The translations under genes and the position numbers were made by a program. DNA of 64,000 bases, taken from positions 1 to 64,000 of the forward strand of contig NZ_JAELTN010000020.1 in NCBI RefSeq assembly GCF_016428855.1, given 5' to 3'. This DNA is from Pedobacter sp. ASV28 (GTDB lineage Bacteria; Bacteroidota; Bacteroidia; Sphingobacteriales; Sphingobacteriaceae). This document shows, piece after piece, positions 42,291-51,419 of this stretch (the first letter of the stretch is position 1; each line of letters starts with the position of its first letter). The notes below the pieces were generated by a model, which saw only the letters and a program-made list of their open reading frames with translations, was not told where the DNA came from and did no database searches.

Positions 42291-43931
42291 TTATTCATGA
42301 TAAGGATTAGCTGTTTGATAATCTACCTCTGTCACTTTATAATCTGTAGGCAGGAAACTAGCCGAAGTGCTCAATGCCATTCCCAGTTCAAAACGGGAAG
42401 GATATGGGGTCTTCAACAGACAACCTTCTGGAATATAAGGATAGGTTTCGCGATAATTTTGTATGACATTCGGACTAACCCTTCGGTTGATATAAGCTCT
42501 GGTAAGCTGGCCTGGCTCTTTTAAGCCTGCTGCCCCCAACAGCTCTACCGCACTAGCCACCGTTAAATTATGAAAATTCTTTACCCTAACCTTTTTATCT
42601 TCAACGACCAAGCCTTTCATCAAACTGGCATCTTGGGTTGCTACACCAGTTGGGCAGGTATTACTATTACATTCTAAAGCCTGAATACAGCCTAATGCAA
42701 ACATCATTCCACGGGCTGCATTACACATATCAGCACCCAAGGCTATATTTTTCACCAAGTCGAAACCAGTGGCCACTTTACCAGATGCGATAATTTTGAT
42801 ATGTTTTTTCAGATCAAAACCCACCAATACATCATATACAAATGCTACAGCGTCTCGCAAAGGCATCCCTACCGAATTGGAAAATTCCTGTGGGGCCGCT
42901 CCAGTGCCACCCTCTCCACCATCAACAGTGATAAAATCTGGATAGATGCCGGTCTCTATCATCGCTTTACAAATCGCAAAAAATTCGCTTTTACGACCTA
43001 TGCAAAGTTTAAATCCTACCGGTTTACCTCCCGACAAATCCCTCAGCTTCTGGATGAACCTCATCATCTCTATGGGGGTAGAGAAAGCAGAATGTGCTGG
43101 AGGAGATAATACATCCTTACCTTCTGGCACCAAACGAATGCGTGCTACTTCGGCAGTTACCTTCTTAGCAGGCAGCATTCCGCCATGTCCAGGCTTTGCC
43201 CCCTGCGAAAGTTTAACTTCGATCATTTTGACCTGATCGGTATGTGCTCTTTCTCCAAAAGCCTCACCATTAAAGGTTCCGTCTATATTTCTACAACCAA
43301 AGTAGCCAGTTCCAATTTGCCAGATCAAATCTCCTCCCATTTGACTATGGTAATCACTAATTCCTCCTTCTCCAGTATTATGGGCAAAACCACCTAGTTT
43401 GGCTCCAGCGTTCAAAGCCAATATGGCATTCTGGCTCAATGAACCAAAGCTCATTGCCGATATGTTATAAATGCTGGCCGAATATGGTTGTTTACACTCG
43501 GGGCCACCTACTAATACTCTTGGATGTAAATTTAAGTCATGATGGCTGATGGCCATAATACTATGGCTTAACCATTCGTAACCATTTTCGTAAACATTAA
43601 GCTGCGTTCCAAACGGAATGGTATCCAGCTCCTTTTTTGCCCTCTGATAAATCAAAGAACGATTTAAACGATTATAAGGTGTGCCATTGGTGTCGCTTTC
43701 TACAAAATACTGGTACACTTTTGGCCTAAGCTCTTCCATGAAATACCTTAACCTGCCAAAAACAGGATAATTTCTCACTATACTATGTTTAGGCTGGTAC
43801 AAGTCATAAATCCCTAATATTACAAATGGACCAGTAAAGATGAATGTCCACCATAAAAATGGATGATAAAGTCCTAACATTACCGTAAATGCAATCAAAA
43901 AAGCGGCAATTGCAACAAATGCTTTTCTCAT
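42291..43931 (-). CDS. FMN-binding glutamate synthase family protein
   Basis: 546 residues. Two N-terminal membrane helices (about 4-24 and 26-44), then a GltS-like FMN barrel: AMSFGSLSQNAILALNAGAKLGGF, NTGEGGISDYH, GAKPGHGGMLPAKK, TVDGGEGGTGAAP and FALGCIQALECNSNTCPTGVATQD. It is the synthase-domain module without the glutaminase and small-subunit parts of true glutamate synthase, and it carries Cys residues for an Fe-S cluster in the NSNTCPTG region. These membrane-tethered homologues are common in Bacteroidota; the substrate is not known, so I avoid calling it gltB. The decayed TlpA-like gene follows closely on the same strand. Confidence 0.87.
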   Translation of the reverse strand: MRKAFVAIAAFLIAFTVMLGLYHPFLWWTFIFTGPFVILGIYDLYQPKHSIVRNYPVFGRLRYFMEELRPKVYQYFVESDTNGTPYNRLNRSLIYQRAKKELDTIPFGTQLNVYENGYEWLSHSIMAISHHDLNLHPRVLVGGPECKQPYSASIYNISAMSFGSLSQNAILALNAGAKLGGFAHNTGEGGISDYHSQMGGDLIWQIGTGYFGCRNIDGTFNGEAFGERAHTDQVKMIEVKLSQGAKPGHGGMLPAKKVTAEVARIRLVPEGKDVLSPPAHSAFSTPIEMMRFIQKLRDLSGGKPVGFKLCIGRKSEFFAICKAMIETGIYPDFITVDGGEGGTGAAPQEFSNSVGMPLRDAVAFVYDVLVGFDLKKHIKIIASGKVATGFDLVKNIALGADMCNAARGMMFALGCIQALECNSNTCPTGVATQDASLMKGLVVEDKKVRVKNFHNLTVASAVELLGAAGLKEPGQLTRAYINRRVSPNVIQNYRETYPYIPEGCLLKTPYPSRFELGMALSTSASFLPTDYKVTEVDYQTANPYHE

Positions 43932-44031
43932 TTCAAATTATATTTTAACACCAAAATCTGTTTTTTGCTAATGTAGCAATTATAAATTATGATCCTAAAA
44001 CAACTCCCGTTACATTTTGTTATTTTTACAT

Positions 44032-44652
44032 ATGTTAATCAAAATATATCCCGAAAACCCTAACGAAAAAGCCATACAACAGGTAGTAGAAGTGCTCAAG
44101 AAAGGTGGATTGATCATTTACCCTACAGATACGATCTATGGGCTAGGCTGCGACATTACTAACCATAAAGCCATAGAAAAAATATGTAGGATTAGGGGCA
44201 TAAAACCGGAAAAGGCCAACTTTTCTTTCATCTGTTCCGATTTAAGAAACATTTCAGATTACGTTAAACCGATTGACACCATTGTTTTTAGGATATTAAA
44301 GAAAGCGCTTCCCGGTCCGTTTACCTTTATATTCAATGCCAACAACAATGTACCTAAACTTTTAAGCTCCAATAAAAAAACCGTAGGTATTAGGGTTCCC
44401 GATAACAACATTGCCAGAGAAATTGTGCTCGCTTTGGGCAATCCGATTATTTCTACCTCTATCAGGGATGACGATGAGTTGATCGAGTATTCTACCGATC
44501 CAGAACTGATCCACGAAAAATATGAAGACCTGGTAGATATCGTGATCGACGGTGGTTACGGAGATAACGAGGCCTCCACTGTTATAGATTGTACTACAGG
44601 TGATTTTGAGGTTATTCGTGAGGGCAAAGGCAAAATAGAAGATTTTCTGTAA
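44032..44652 (+). CDS. L-threonylcarbamoyladenylate synthase (Sua5/YrdC/YciO)
   Basis: 206 residues. Makes threonylcarbamoyl-AMP from threonine, bicarbonate and ATP for the t6A37 tRNA modification. Signature blocks: GGLIIYPTDTIYGLGCDITNH (about 27-47), RIRGIKPEKANFSFIC, PGPFTFIF and KTVGIRVPDN. The short form without the C-terminal Sua5 domain resembles YciO/YrdC; which one is essential here cannot be told. The frame extends to a TTG at 44017, but MLIKIYPENPNEKAIQ at ATG 44032 is the better start. Confidence 0.88.
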   Translation: MLIKIYPENPNEKAIQQVVEVLKKGGLIIYPTDTIYGLGCDITNHKAIEKICRIRGIKPEKANFSFICSDLRNISDYVKPIDTIVFRILKKALPGPFTFIFNANNNVPKLLSSNKKTVGIRVPDNNIAREIVLALGNPIISTSIRDDDELIEYSTDPELIHEKYEDLVDIVIDGGYGDNEASTVIDCTTGDFEVIREGKGKIEDFL

Positions 44653-44729
44653 CACTTTATTCTTTTGTTAATTAATTGTTATCCTTTCTACCTTAATACC
44701 AGATTAACAACTTCATAATAATCGAAGGG

Positions 44730-44737
44730 TAGTTTTG
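44730..44737 (+). promoter_or_regulatory. -7 promoter box of the secreted nuclease gene
   Basis: Exact TAGTTTTG, 39 nt before the ATG at 44777. Confidence 0.5.
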
Positions 44738-44776
44738 TACCGTCTAAAATAATTTGGACAACAAAGCTTATTATAT

Positions 44777-47700
44777 ATGAAAAGACATTTACAAAAAATC
44801 CTTTTACTGTTTGTGCTGGTTTTTCCGGTACTTGCTTTTTCGCAGAACAAAACTTACCTCTTACAAGAAGATTTTTCTAGCTTAACCGCTGGTGGAAATA
44901 CTGCCAGTACTGGATCTGATGGTCCTTCAAGTACTGTTTGGGCAGGAAACGCAAATTTCCCCACAATTGAAAGAGGCTATTCTGCCGGTGGTATGATTAA
45001 ATTAGGCACAAGCAGTGCTGCAGGTTCTCTAACCAGCAGAGCATTAAACCTTAGTGTAAACAGTGGAAATTTTAAGATTTCCTTTAAGGTAAAAGGATGG
45101 AGTGCAGGTGGAAGTGTGAAAGTAACCGTTGGTTCAACATCTCAAACAGTAAACTACAACGGTACCATGACTTCGGCATTAGAAGCGAATACGCTGACAT
45201 TTACTGGGGGTACACAAAATGCAACCGTAAAAATAGAAAGCGTAAGTCCGGTAAGGGCATTTATTGATGACGTGGAAGTTTATTATGAAACGGCTTCCAA
45301 CAGCCCGTCAATTACAGGTACGCCTGTAAGTTTTGGTGCCCAAAACTTACAGGCGACACCCATAGGAAAAACATTAACACTGACCTATGGAAATCTAAAT
45401 AATACTGATGTAACACTATCCACTGCGGCACCTTTTTCTATTTCAAAAACCATTAATGGTTCGTATAGCAGTAGCATTACTTACACCAGTACCGACTTAA
45501 CCGGAACCAGCAAAGATGTTTATGTTAAGTTTACTCCTAACGAAGCAGGGAATGCCAATGGCAACCTCTCAATTACCGGTGGTGGTCTAAATCCTCCAGT
45601 GTCCATAGCATTGAGTGGAACAGGTATCGATCCCAACATTACTTCCTTTAATTTTGAAAATTGTACCCCTGTTAATAGCACTACACTAGCTGATGGTTTT
45701 ACGCAATATAGTGCTGTTGGCGCACAAACCTGGGCCTGCACCAACTTTGGTCGCGATGCAAATGACGCAACAGGCAAGGCATCTTTAGGTAATGCCATCC
45801 AAATTAATGGCTATTCAGGTGGAAATATCGAAAATAGAGATTGGCTAATTTCTCCTCCCTTGAATCTTTCTAGCATGACCTATCCATTATTATCATTCTG
45901 GAGCAGGACAGCCTTCAATGGAGATCAGCTACAATTAAAATACTCTACCAATTATACTGGCTCAGGAAATCCGGAATCTGCTACTTGGGTTGATTTAGAT
46001 GGCAAATTTCCTTTGGCTACTTCTGATACATGGACCAAATCTCAAAACATAGATTTATCCAACGTTAAGAATCAGACCGTGTATATTGCATTCGTTTACA
46101 CTTCTACAACAACCAACGGCTCCAGATGGACGATTGATGATGTTGAGATTACCAATTCATCCACTCCAGCCCCTACAGCGCTAAACCTTCCTATAAATGC
46201 CTTAAGTTTCGGCTATCAAGCGGCAGGGTCTACCTCTACAGCAAAAACATTTACTTTCTCGGCAAGCAACATTAGCAGTAACGTTGTATTGAATGCACCT
46301 GCCAATTTTACCATTTCAAAAACAAGCGGTGGTACATTTGAATCTTCTTTAAGTTATACCGTTGCCGAAACCAATAATACTTCTACTACTGTATATGCAA
46401 AGTTCAGTCCTTCTGTAGCAAATACAAATTATAATCAGAATCTGATTATTTCTACCACAGGGGTAGCCGACCAAGCACTAAATCTTTCTGGAAATTCCTT
46501 CAATACCAGTAATACCTTAGAAGTGGTGAATTGGAATATTGAATGGTTTGGTGCCAGTGGAAATGGGCCGAGCAATAAAGCCCAACAGGCGGCTAATGTT
46601 AAAACCATATTCAACAACCTTAACGCTGATATTTATGGCTTATCGGAAGTAGTAGACACTACTTTATTTAGAAACAGCTCTTTACCTACAGGCTATAATG
46701 TCATTTTTAGCGACTTTGGCTCTTATGCAGATAGCAAAACCCATTCTGGATATGCAAGTGCCCAGAAACTAGCTTTTATGTACCGTACAGATATTATTAA
46801 ACCTGTACAATGGTATGGTGTTTTAAGGGATACTTATTACCCTGGCAACACATCGAACAACGGAACGGGATCTCCTTATAAAAACTGGTCATCTGGCCGT
46901 TTCCCTTTCTTAATGGAGGCTAAGGTATTGGTAAATGGCGTAGAAGAAACCGTTTATTTTATAGAAATCCATGCAAAAGCCAATACGGGCGATGTAGCGG
47001 CACAAAATGATTCGTACGACAGGAGAAAGGGTGGTTCCCAACAGTTAAAACAGTTTATAGATGCCAATCTTTCTGGCAAAAAAGTAATTATCCTCGGCGA
47101 TTTTAATGATGTGTTAGATCCAGATAAAACCATTGCCCCAAAACCTGCCGGTACTGGAACATCCTATAGTGATTTTACCTTAGACCAAGCTAATTATATC
47201 CCTATAACCTTACCTTTAAGCTTAGCGGGAAAAAGATCTACAGCCGGCTTCAACACGGTGATAGACAATGTGATCATTAATAAAAACTTAAACAATAACT
47301 ACCTAAACAATTCGGCAGAAGTATTAGACAATGTTACCTCATTGGTAAGCAGTTATAGCAGCACCACTACAGATCACTATCCTATACAGACCCGGTATTT
47401 TTTCGTACCAAGTGCCCTACCTATCGAACTGGGTTATTTTAGCCCTATGGTAAAGGGTAATATGGTAGCATTAGAATGGCAAACCAAATCGGAAACAAAC
47501 AATGATTATTTTACCGTTGAACGTTCTACAGATGGGAAAAAATTTATTGACATAGCCGATATCAAAAGTAAAGGTCCACAAGGAGCAACCTACCAGGCAA
47601 TTGATGAAAATCCCGTACAAGGCATTAACTATTACAGGTTAAAACAAACAGATATTGACGGAAAAATCAGCTTTTCCAACATTAAGAGCATTAAATTTTT

Positions 47701-47959
47701 AGGTGGCAGCAGCACTAGCTTGATCATCTATCCAAATCCTGTAAAAAATGACATTAGCATCAGCTTTACCAGTACTTCCAAACAGCTAAAACTAACCGTA
47801 GCCGGTACAGACGGGAAAATACAATTGGATAAAACAGGTCACATCAGCGATTTGAATGGACAGTTGAACCAAAAACTAAAAAACTTACCCATTGGAATTT
47901 ACTTGGTTAAAATTAACGACAATGGCATAATTTATCACAGTAGGTTTATTAAACAATAA
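44777..47959 (+). CDS. Secreted endonuclease/exonuclease/phosphatase protein with type IX sorting tail
   Basis: 1060 residues, exported. Signal peptide 1-22. A beta-sandwich follows (about 23-170), then a choice-of-anchor-like beta domain (175-280), a choice-of-anchor J/MAM-like jelly-roll (about 290-460, FWSRTAFNGDQLQLKYS and WTIDDVEI), another beta domain (470-575), the endonuclease/exonuclease/phosphatase domain (about 580-865) with catalytic-type motifs VVNWNIEWFGASG, GLSEVVD, IEIHAKAN, ILGDFNDVLD and TTDHYPIQ, and a C-terminal type IX secretion domain (about 980-1060, IYPNPVKNDISISF, ending YHSRFIKQ). Probably a cell-surface or secreted DNase for nutrient or phosphate acquisition. A strong terminator follows. 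The long multi-domain architecture is unusual. Confidence 0.87.
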   Translation: MKRHLQKILLLFVLVFPVLAFSQNKTYLLQEDFSSLTAGGNTASTGSDGPSSTVWAGNANFPTIERGYSAGGMIKLGTSSAAGSLTSRALNLSVNSGNFKISFKVKGWSAGGSVKVTVGSTSQTVNYNGTMTSALEANTLTFTGGTQNATVKIESVSPVRAFIDDVEVYYETASNSPSITGTPVSFGAQNLQATPIGKTLTLTYGNLNNTDVTLSTAAPFSISKTINGSYSSSITYTSTDLTGTSKDVYVKFTPNEAGNANGNLSITGGGLNPPVSIALSGTGIDPNITSFNFENCTPVNSTTLADGFTQYSAVGAQTWACTNFGRDANDATGKASLGNAIQINGYSGGNIENRDWLISPPLNLSSMTYPLLSFWSRTAFNGDQLQLKYSTNYTGSGNPESATWVDLDGKFPLATSDTWTKSQNIDLSNVKNQTVYIAFVYTSTTTNGSRWTIDDVEITNSSTPAPTALNLPINALSFGYQAAGSTSTAKTFTFSASNISSNVVLNAPANFTISKTSGGTFESSLSYTVAETNNTSTTVYAKFSPSVANTNYNQNLIISTTGVADQALNLSGNSFNTSNTLEVVNWNIEWFGASGNGPSNKAQQAANVKTIFNNLNADIYGLSEVVDTTLFRNSSLPTGYNVIFSDFGSYADSKTHSGYASAQKLAFMYRTDIIKPVQWYGVLRDTYYPGNTSNNGTGSPYKNWSSGRFPFLMEAKVLVNGVEETVYFIEIHAKANTGDVAAQNDSYDRRKGGSQQLKQFIDANLSGKKVIILGDFNDVLDPDKTIAPKPAGTGTSYSDFTLDQANYIPITLPLSLAGKRSTAGFNTVIDNVIINKNLNNNYLNNSAEVLDNVTSLVSSYSSTTTDHYPIQTRYFFVPSALPIELGYFSPMVKGNMVALEWQTKSETNNDYFTVERSTDGKKFIDIADIKSKGPQGATYQAIDENPVQGINYYRLKQTDIDGKISFSNIKSIKFLGGSSTSLIIYPNPVKNDISISFTSTSKQLKLTVAGTDGKIQLDKTGHISDLNGQLNQKLKNLPIGIYLVKINDNGIIYHSRFIKQ

Positions 47960-47976
47960 TTTTTAAATCTAATAAG

Positions 47977-48006
47977 AAAGCCCTTTAGACAATTCTAAAG
48001 GGCTTT
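47977..48006 (+). terminator. Intrinsic terminator of the nuclease gene
   Basis: 13-bp perfect stem AAAGCCCTTTAGA (47977-47989) / TCTAAAGGGCTTT (47994-48006) with a 4-nt loop, followed by T residues. Confidence 0.9.
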
Positions 48007-48055
48007 TGTTATTATTTTGGTATTTTAGCAGTCGGCCCCTATTATATACATACCA

Positions 48056-48085
48056 ACCCGCTTCGGATAGGTTATGGTAGCGGGT
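48056..48085 (+). promoter_or_regulatory. Short hairpin upstream of nhaA
   Basis: ACCCGCT (48056-48062) pairs with AGCGGGT (48079-48085), 16-nt loop, ending 35 nt before the nhaA ATG. It may be part of the 5' leader; no known RNA motif was recognised. Confidence 0.4.
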
Positions 48086-48119
48086 AAAAAATATTAAATA
48101 ACCAATCAATAGCTATATC

Positions 48120-49292
48120 ATGATAAAAAAAATAAACGCGACGATATTTGCCAGATTTTTCAACTCTGAAAAGATCGGTGGCATCTTGCTTCTTTTTTGT
48201 GTAGTTATTTCTTTAATTATTGCCAATACCGGTTTAAAAGATGGCTTTTCAAATTTATTAGCTTCAAACTTGGGTTTCACCATAGGAAATACAGCGGTAC
48301 GTTATAGTTTATCTGCCTGGATCAACGATGGCTTGATGGCCATATTTTTTCTGTTGGTGGGTTTAGAAATCAAAAGAGAGCTCATTGAAGGTGAGCTTTC
48401 CACTGTAAAAAAAGCTACCCTACCCGTTTTAGCTGCTGTTGGCGGAATGTTAATACCAGCTTTTATTTATTTTATATTTAACAAGGGAGAAAAAACAGCC
48501 AGTGGTTGGGGCATACCTATGGCTACCGATATTGCCTTTGCGCTAGCTATTATTGCCATGTTGGGCAAAAATGTGCCCTCTTCCTTAAAAATATTCTTGG
48601 CCGCATTAGCTATTGCTGATGATTTGGGCGCAATTCTGGTCATCGCGATTTTTTATACCGAACAGATACACTGGCAGGAACTATCAATAGCAGGAGGAAT
48701 ATTGGCCCTATTATTGGTATTTAATTATTTCAAGTTGAAACCGATCTGGCTTTATCTTGTTCCAGGTATTTTTTTATGGTACTTTGTACACCATTCTGGC
48801 ATACACGCTACCATAGCAGGGGTATTGCTTGCCTTCACTATTCCGACCAATGAAACAAACGTGTTATCACCTTTGGAAAAGCTAGAACATTGGTTAACTA
48901 AACCTGTCAACTTTTTAATCATGCCTATTTTTGCATTGGCCAATACCAACATTACTTTTGAAGGTGGAATGATCGAGGGATTAAACTCGCCTTTAGCGCT
49001 AGGTATTATATTAGGATTATTTTTGGGAAAAACCATTGGTGTAACTTTATTTTCATTTATAGCTGTAAAACTAAAATTGGCAAAATTACCCACCGCTGCC
49101 AGTTGGAAACATGTATTAGGTGTTGGGATGCTGGCGGGCATTGGGTTTACCATGTCTATTTTTATTGCCATGCTCTCCTTTACCGATCCACTACATATCA
49201 CAGAAGCTAAGTTTGCTATTCTTTGTGCTTCTATATTTTCTGGCTTAGCAGGTTTTATTTTCTTAAAATCCCTAAAGAAACAAAATGGATAA
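48120..49292 (+). CDS. nhaA: Na+/H+ antiporter NhaA
   Basis: Expels Na+ (or Li+) in exchange for protons at the inner membrane, controlling salt and alkaline stress. 390 residues, about 12 helices, the normal length. The key Asp residues are visible: IPMATDIAFALAI (equivalent to D133 of the E. coli protein) and ALAIADDLGAILVIAIFY (the D163/D164 pair). Start MIKKINATIFARFFNSEKIGG is family-typical. The stop overlaps the next gene by 8 nt, so it is coupled to a GNAT gene. Confidence 0.95.
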   Translation: MIKKINATIFARFFNSEKIGGILLLFCVVISLIIANTGLKDGFSNLLASNLGFTIGNTAVRYSLSAWINDGLMAIFFLLVGLEIKRELIEGELSTVKKATLPVLAAVGGMLIPAFIYFIFNKGEKTASGWGIPMATDIAFALAIIAMLGKNVPSSLKIFLAALAIADDLGAILVIAIFYTEQIHWQELSIAGGILALLLVFNYFKLKPIWLYLVPGIFLWYFVHHSGIHATIAGVLLAFTIPTNETNVLSPLEKLEHWLTKPVNFLIMPIFALANTNITFEGGMIEGLNSPLALGIILGLFLGKTIGVTLFSFIAVKLKLAKLPTAASWKHVLGVGMLAGIGFTMSIFIAMLSFTDPLHITEAKFAILCASIFSGLAGFIFLKSLKKQNG

Positions 49293-49833
49293 TCTTATGA
49301 TAGAAACCGATCGTTTTTTGATCAGGCCTTTAATTGCTGAAGATGCCACTGGGATATTTGAACTTGATAGCAACCCAAAAGTACATGTCCATTTAGGAAA
49401 AAAACCAATCCAAACTTTGGAAGAAGCTGAAAACACGGTCAAATTTATCCAAAAGCAATACGAAGATTTAGGAATTGGACGATGGGCCATTATTGACAAG
49501 GAAACTAATGATTTTATAGGCTGGACAGGATTTAAATATATTACCTCACCCGTAAATGGCCATGTTAATTATTATGATATAGGCTATCGACTGATAGAAA
49601 GGTATTGGGGAAAGGGTATCGCTACCGAAACAGCACTTGCCAGTTTAAAATATGCTTTTGAAGTCTTAAATTTAAATATAGTTTATGGCATTTGCGATGT
49701 TAAAAATACAGCATCTAAAAATACATTACTAAAATGTGGACTGAAGTTAAAAGAAACCTTCAATTATGAAGGCAGTCCTCATTATTGGTTCTATATAACT
49801 GGAGAAGAATGGGTAGCCAATAAATTAGCATAA
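49285..49833 (+). CDS. GNAT acetyltransferase, RimJ/RimL type
   Basis: 182 residues. Begins ETDRFLIRPLIAEDATGIFEL (typical of RimJ/RimL-related enzymes that acetylate N-termini or small molecules); acetyl-CoA loop in ERYWGKGIATETALASLKYAF; end of domain NIVYGICDVKNTASKNTLLKCGLK. Overlaps nhaA by 8 nt, which suggests co-translation, though functional connection is unclear. An alternative start is the Met at codon 5 (49297), past the overlap. Confidence 0.87.
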   Translation: MDNLMIETDRFLIRPLIAEDATGIFELDSNPKVHVHLGKKPIQTLEEAENTVKFIQKQYEDLGIGRWAIIDKETNDFIGWTGFKYITSPVNGHVNYYDIGYRLIERYWGKGIATETALASLKYAFEVLNLNIVYGICDVKNTASKNTLLKCGLKLKETFNYEGSPHYWFYITGEEWVANKLA

Positions 49834-49907
49834 ATTTTCTTTCGAAGAAAATAGTATTTTAGGCAAACTTTATATCAACTTTCAAAAAATAAAATCTATT
49901 AAAAAAG

Positions 49908-50444
49908 ATGTCTCTTAGTTCCATTCCTAGGCCTTTAGTCATTACAATGGCTATTGTAATTCCACTTTGCATTATAATTGCGGGCGGATTTTTTGTTTTC
50001 AAAAAGGTTCAGCAAGAAATTAGTTCATCCCTAAAAAAAACTAAAAAACATATCCCCATTACCAGAATATCAGATGGTTCACCTGAAGAGAACAGGTTCA
50101 ATGAAATAATGATTGACTTTTATTCTATGGCAGACATGGCACAGGGAATCATGCCTGTTGACACTACTTTAACTGGCAGAGAAAAATCCCTGGAAAAAAT
50201 ACAAAACATAGGTATATACTATTGGAATAGAAACCTGGAATTATTGGATAGTGTAAATAGTTTAAATCTTAATGAACAGGTAAAACAAAAAATTGGATTA
50301 TATAAAGAATACTGCAGCCTGAACAAAGAATGTTATCAACTTATATACCAAGCAGTAGACAAACATACTAGAGCGTACGATGCCCAGATTGACCATTACT
50401 TTATAGACATCGCCAAAAAATCTGAAGAAATCATGGGTAAATAA
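49908..50444 (+). CDS. Membrane-anchored protein of unknown function
   Basis: 178 residues: one membrane helix (about 9-31), a basic stretch (KKTKKHIPITR), then an all-helical domain of about 130 residues with LTGREKSLEKIQNIGIYYWNRN and repeated Tyr/Cys residues (EYCSLNKECYQLIYQ). Probably oriented with the helical domain outside. No family recognised. Monocistronic, 74 bp after the GNAT gene. Confidence 0.65.
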   Translation: MSLSSIPRPLVITMAIVIPLCIIIAGGFFVFKKVQQEISSSLKKTKKHIPITRISDGSPEENRFNEIMIDFYSMADMAQGIMPVDTTLTGREKSLEKIQNIGIYYWNRNLELLDSVNSLNLNEQVKQKIGLYKEYCSLNKECYQLIYQAVDKHTRAYDAQIDHYFIDIAKKSEEIMGK

Positions 50445-50571
50445 AAAGGGCTTACGTTTATTTCTTAATTATCTATTCACCATAAAACATCATTAGAATA
50501 GCCTTTCAAAGGTCACAAGAAAATTATTTCTTAGCGCGTTAATACCAATAAACCTTTTTGGATAGCCCTAT

Positions 50572-51342
50572 TTAAACGCTAAATTGTACCATAAATTCCT
50601 TAATACTTCCCTCTAAATCATCTTGCTTCAAATTCTTTACAAAGGCACTCCCAATAATGGCACCGCTAGCATATTTATTGGCCGAATCATAGGTAGCTTT
50701 ATCAGAAATACCAAAGCCAATCATGAAAGGATTTTTCAGTTCCATGTCTGCGATACGCTTAAAGTAGTCGCTAGATTGGGTGGAAAGGGCCAAATTGCTC
50801 CCAGTGGTAGCCGAAGAAGATACCAGATAGATGAATGCATTACTTAGCGCATCGATTTTTCGAATGCGTTCTTCGGAAGTTTGCGGTGTGACCAAGAAAA
50901 TATTGCTCAGCTCATATTTTTCGAAGACAGGTTGATACAGCTCTTCATATTCATACATGGGCAAATCTGGGATGATGCAACCGTCTACACCTACTTCCCT
51001 ACATTTTTTGCAGAACTCTTCTACACCATACTGTAGCACCACATTCACATAGCCCATTAATAAAATTGGGATGGTGACCTTTTGGCGCAGGTCTTTTAAT
51101 TGTTCGAATAACAAGTGTAAAGTCATTCCACCATCTAAAGCTTGTTTGCTACTCGCCTGTATCACCGGCCCATCTGCCACTGGATCTGAGTAAGGAAACC
51201 CAATTTCTAGGAAATTAGCACCGTTTTGCTCTAAAGTTTCGGCAATCTTTAAAGTATCACCTAAATTCGGATAACCTGCCGTGTAATATATAGAAAGTAA
51301 ATCTTTCTGTTGTTTTTGAAATAATTGTTGAAGTCTGTTCAT
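50572..51342 (-). CDS. trpA: Tryptophan synthase alpha subunit
   Basis: Cleaves indole-3-glycerol phosphate to indole, handed to the beta subunit. 256 residues, TIM barrel. Catalytic Glu and Asp in FLEIGFPYSDPVADGPVIQAS (about 46-66), substrate loop and phosphate site in GFGISDK and SGAIIGSAFVK. Last gene of the trpDFBA operon on the minus strand; gap of 77 bp after trpB. Confidence 0.96.
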   Translation of the reverse strand: MNRLQQLFQKQQKDLLSIYYTAGYPNLGDTLKIAETLEQNGANFLEIGFPYSDPVADGPVIQASSKQALDGGMTLHLLFEQLKDLRQKVTIPILLMGYVNVVLQYGVEEFCKKCREVGVDGCIIPDLPMYEYEELYQPVFEKYELSNIFLVTPQTSEERIRKIDALSNAFIYLVSSSATTGSNLALSTQSSDYFKRIADMELKNPFMIGFGISDKATYDSANKYASGAIIGSAFVKNLKQDDLEGSIKEFMVQFSV

Positions 51343-51419
51343 TTTGTAAGTATTGCATTTGTCGTGTAGCGCTTGGCATATTTATTCTAATTACCAAATG
51401 CTATACGCGTATCTCTTAA

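Noticed and set aside
42291-43931. Calling the FMN protein gltB (glutamate synthase large subunit)
   Set aside because: It lacks the glutaminase domain and has two N-terminal membrane helices, so it is only a synthase-domain relative.
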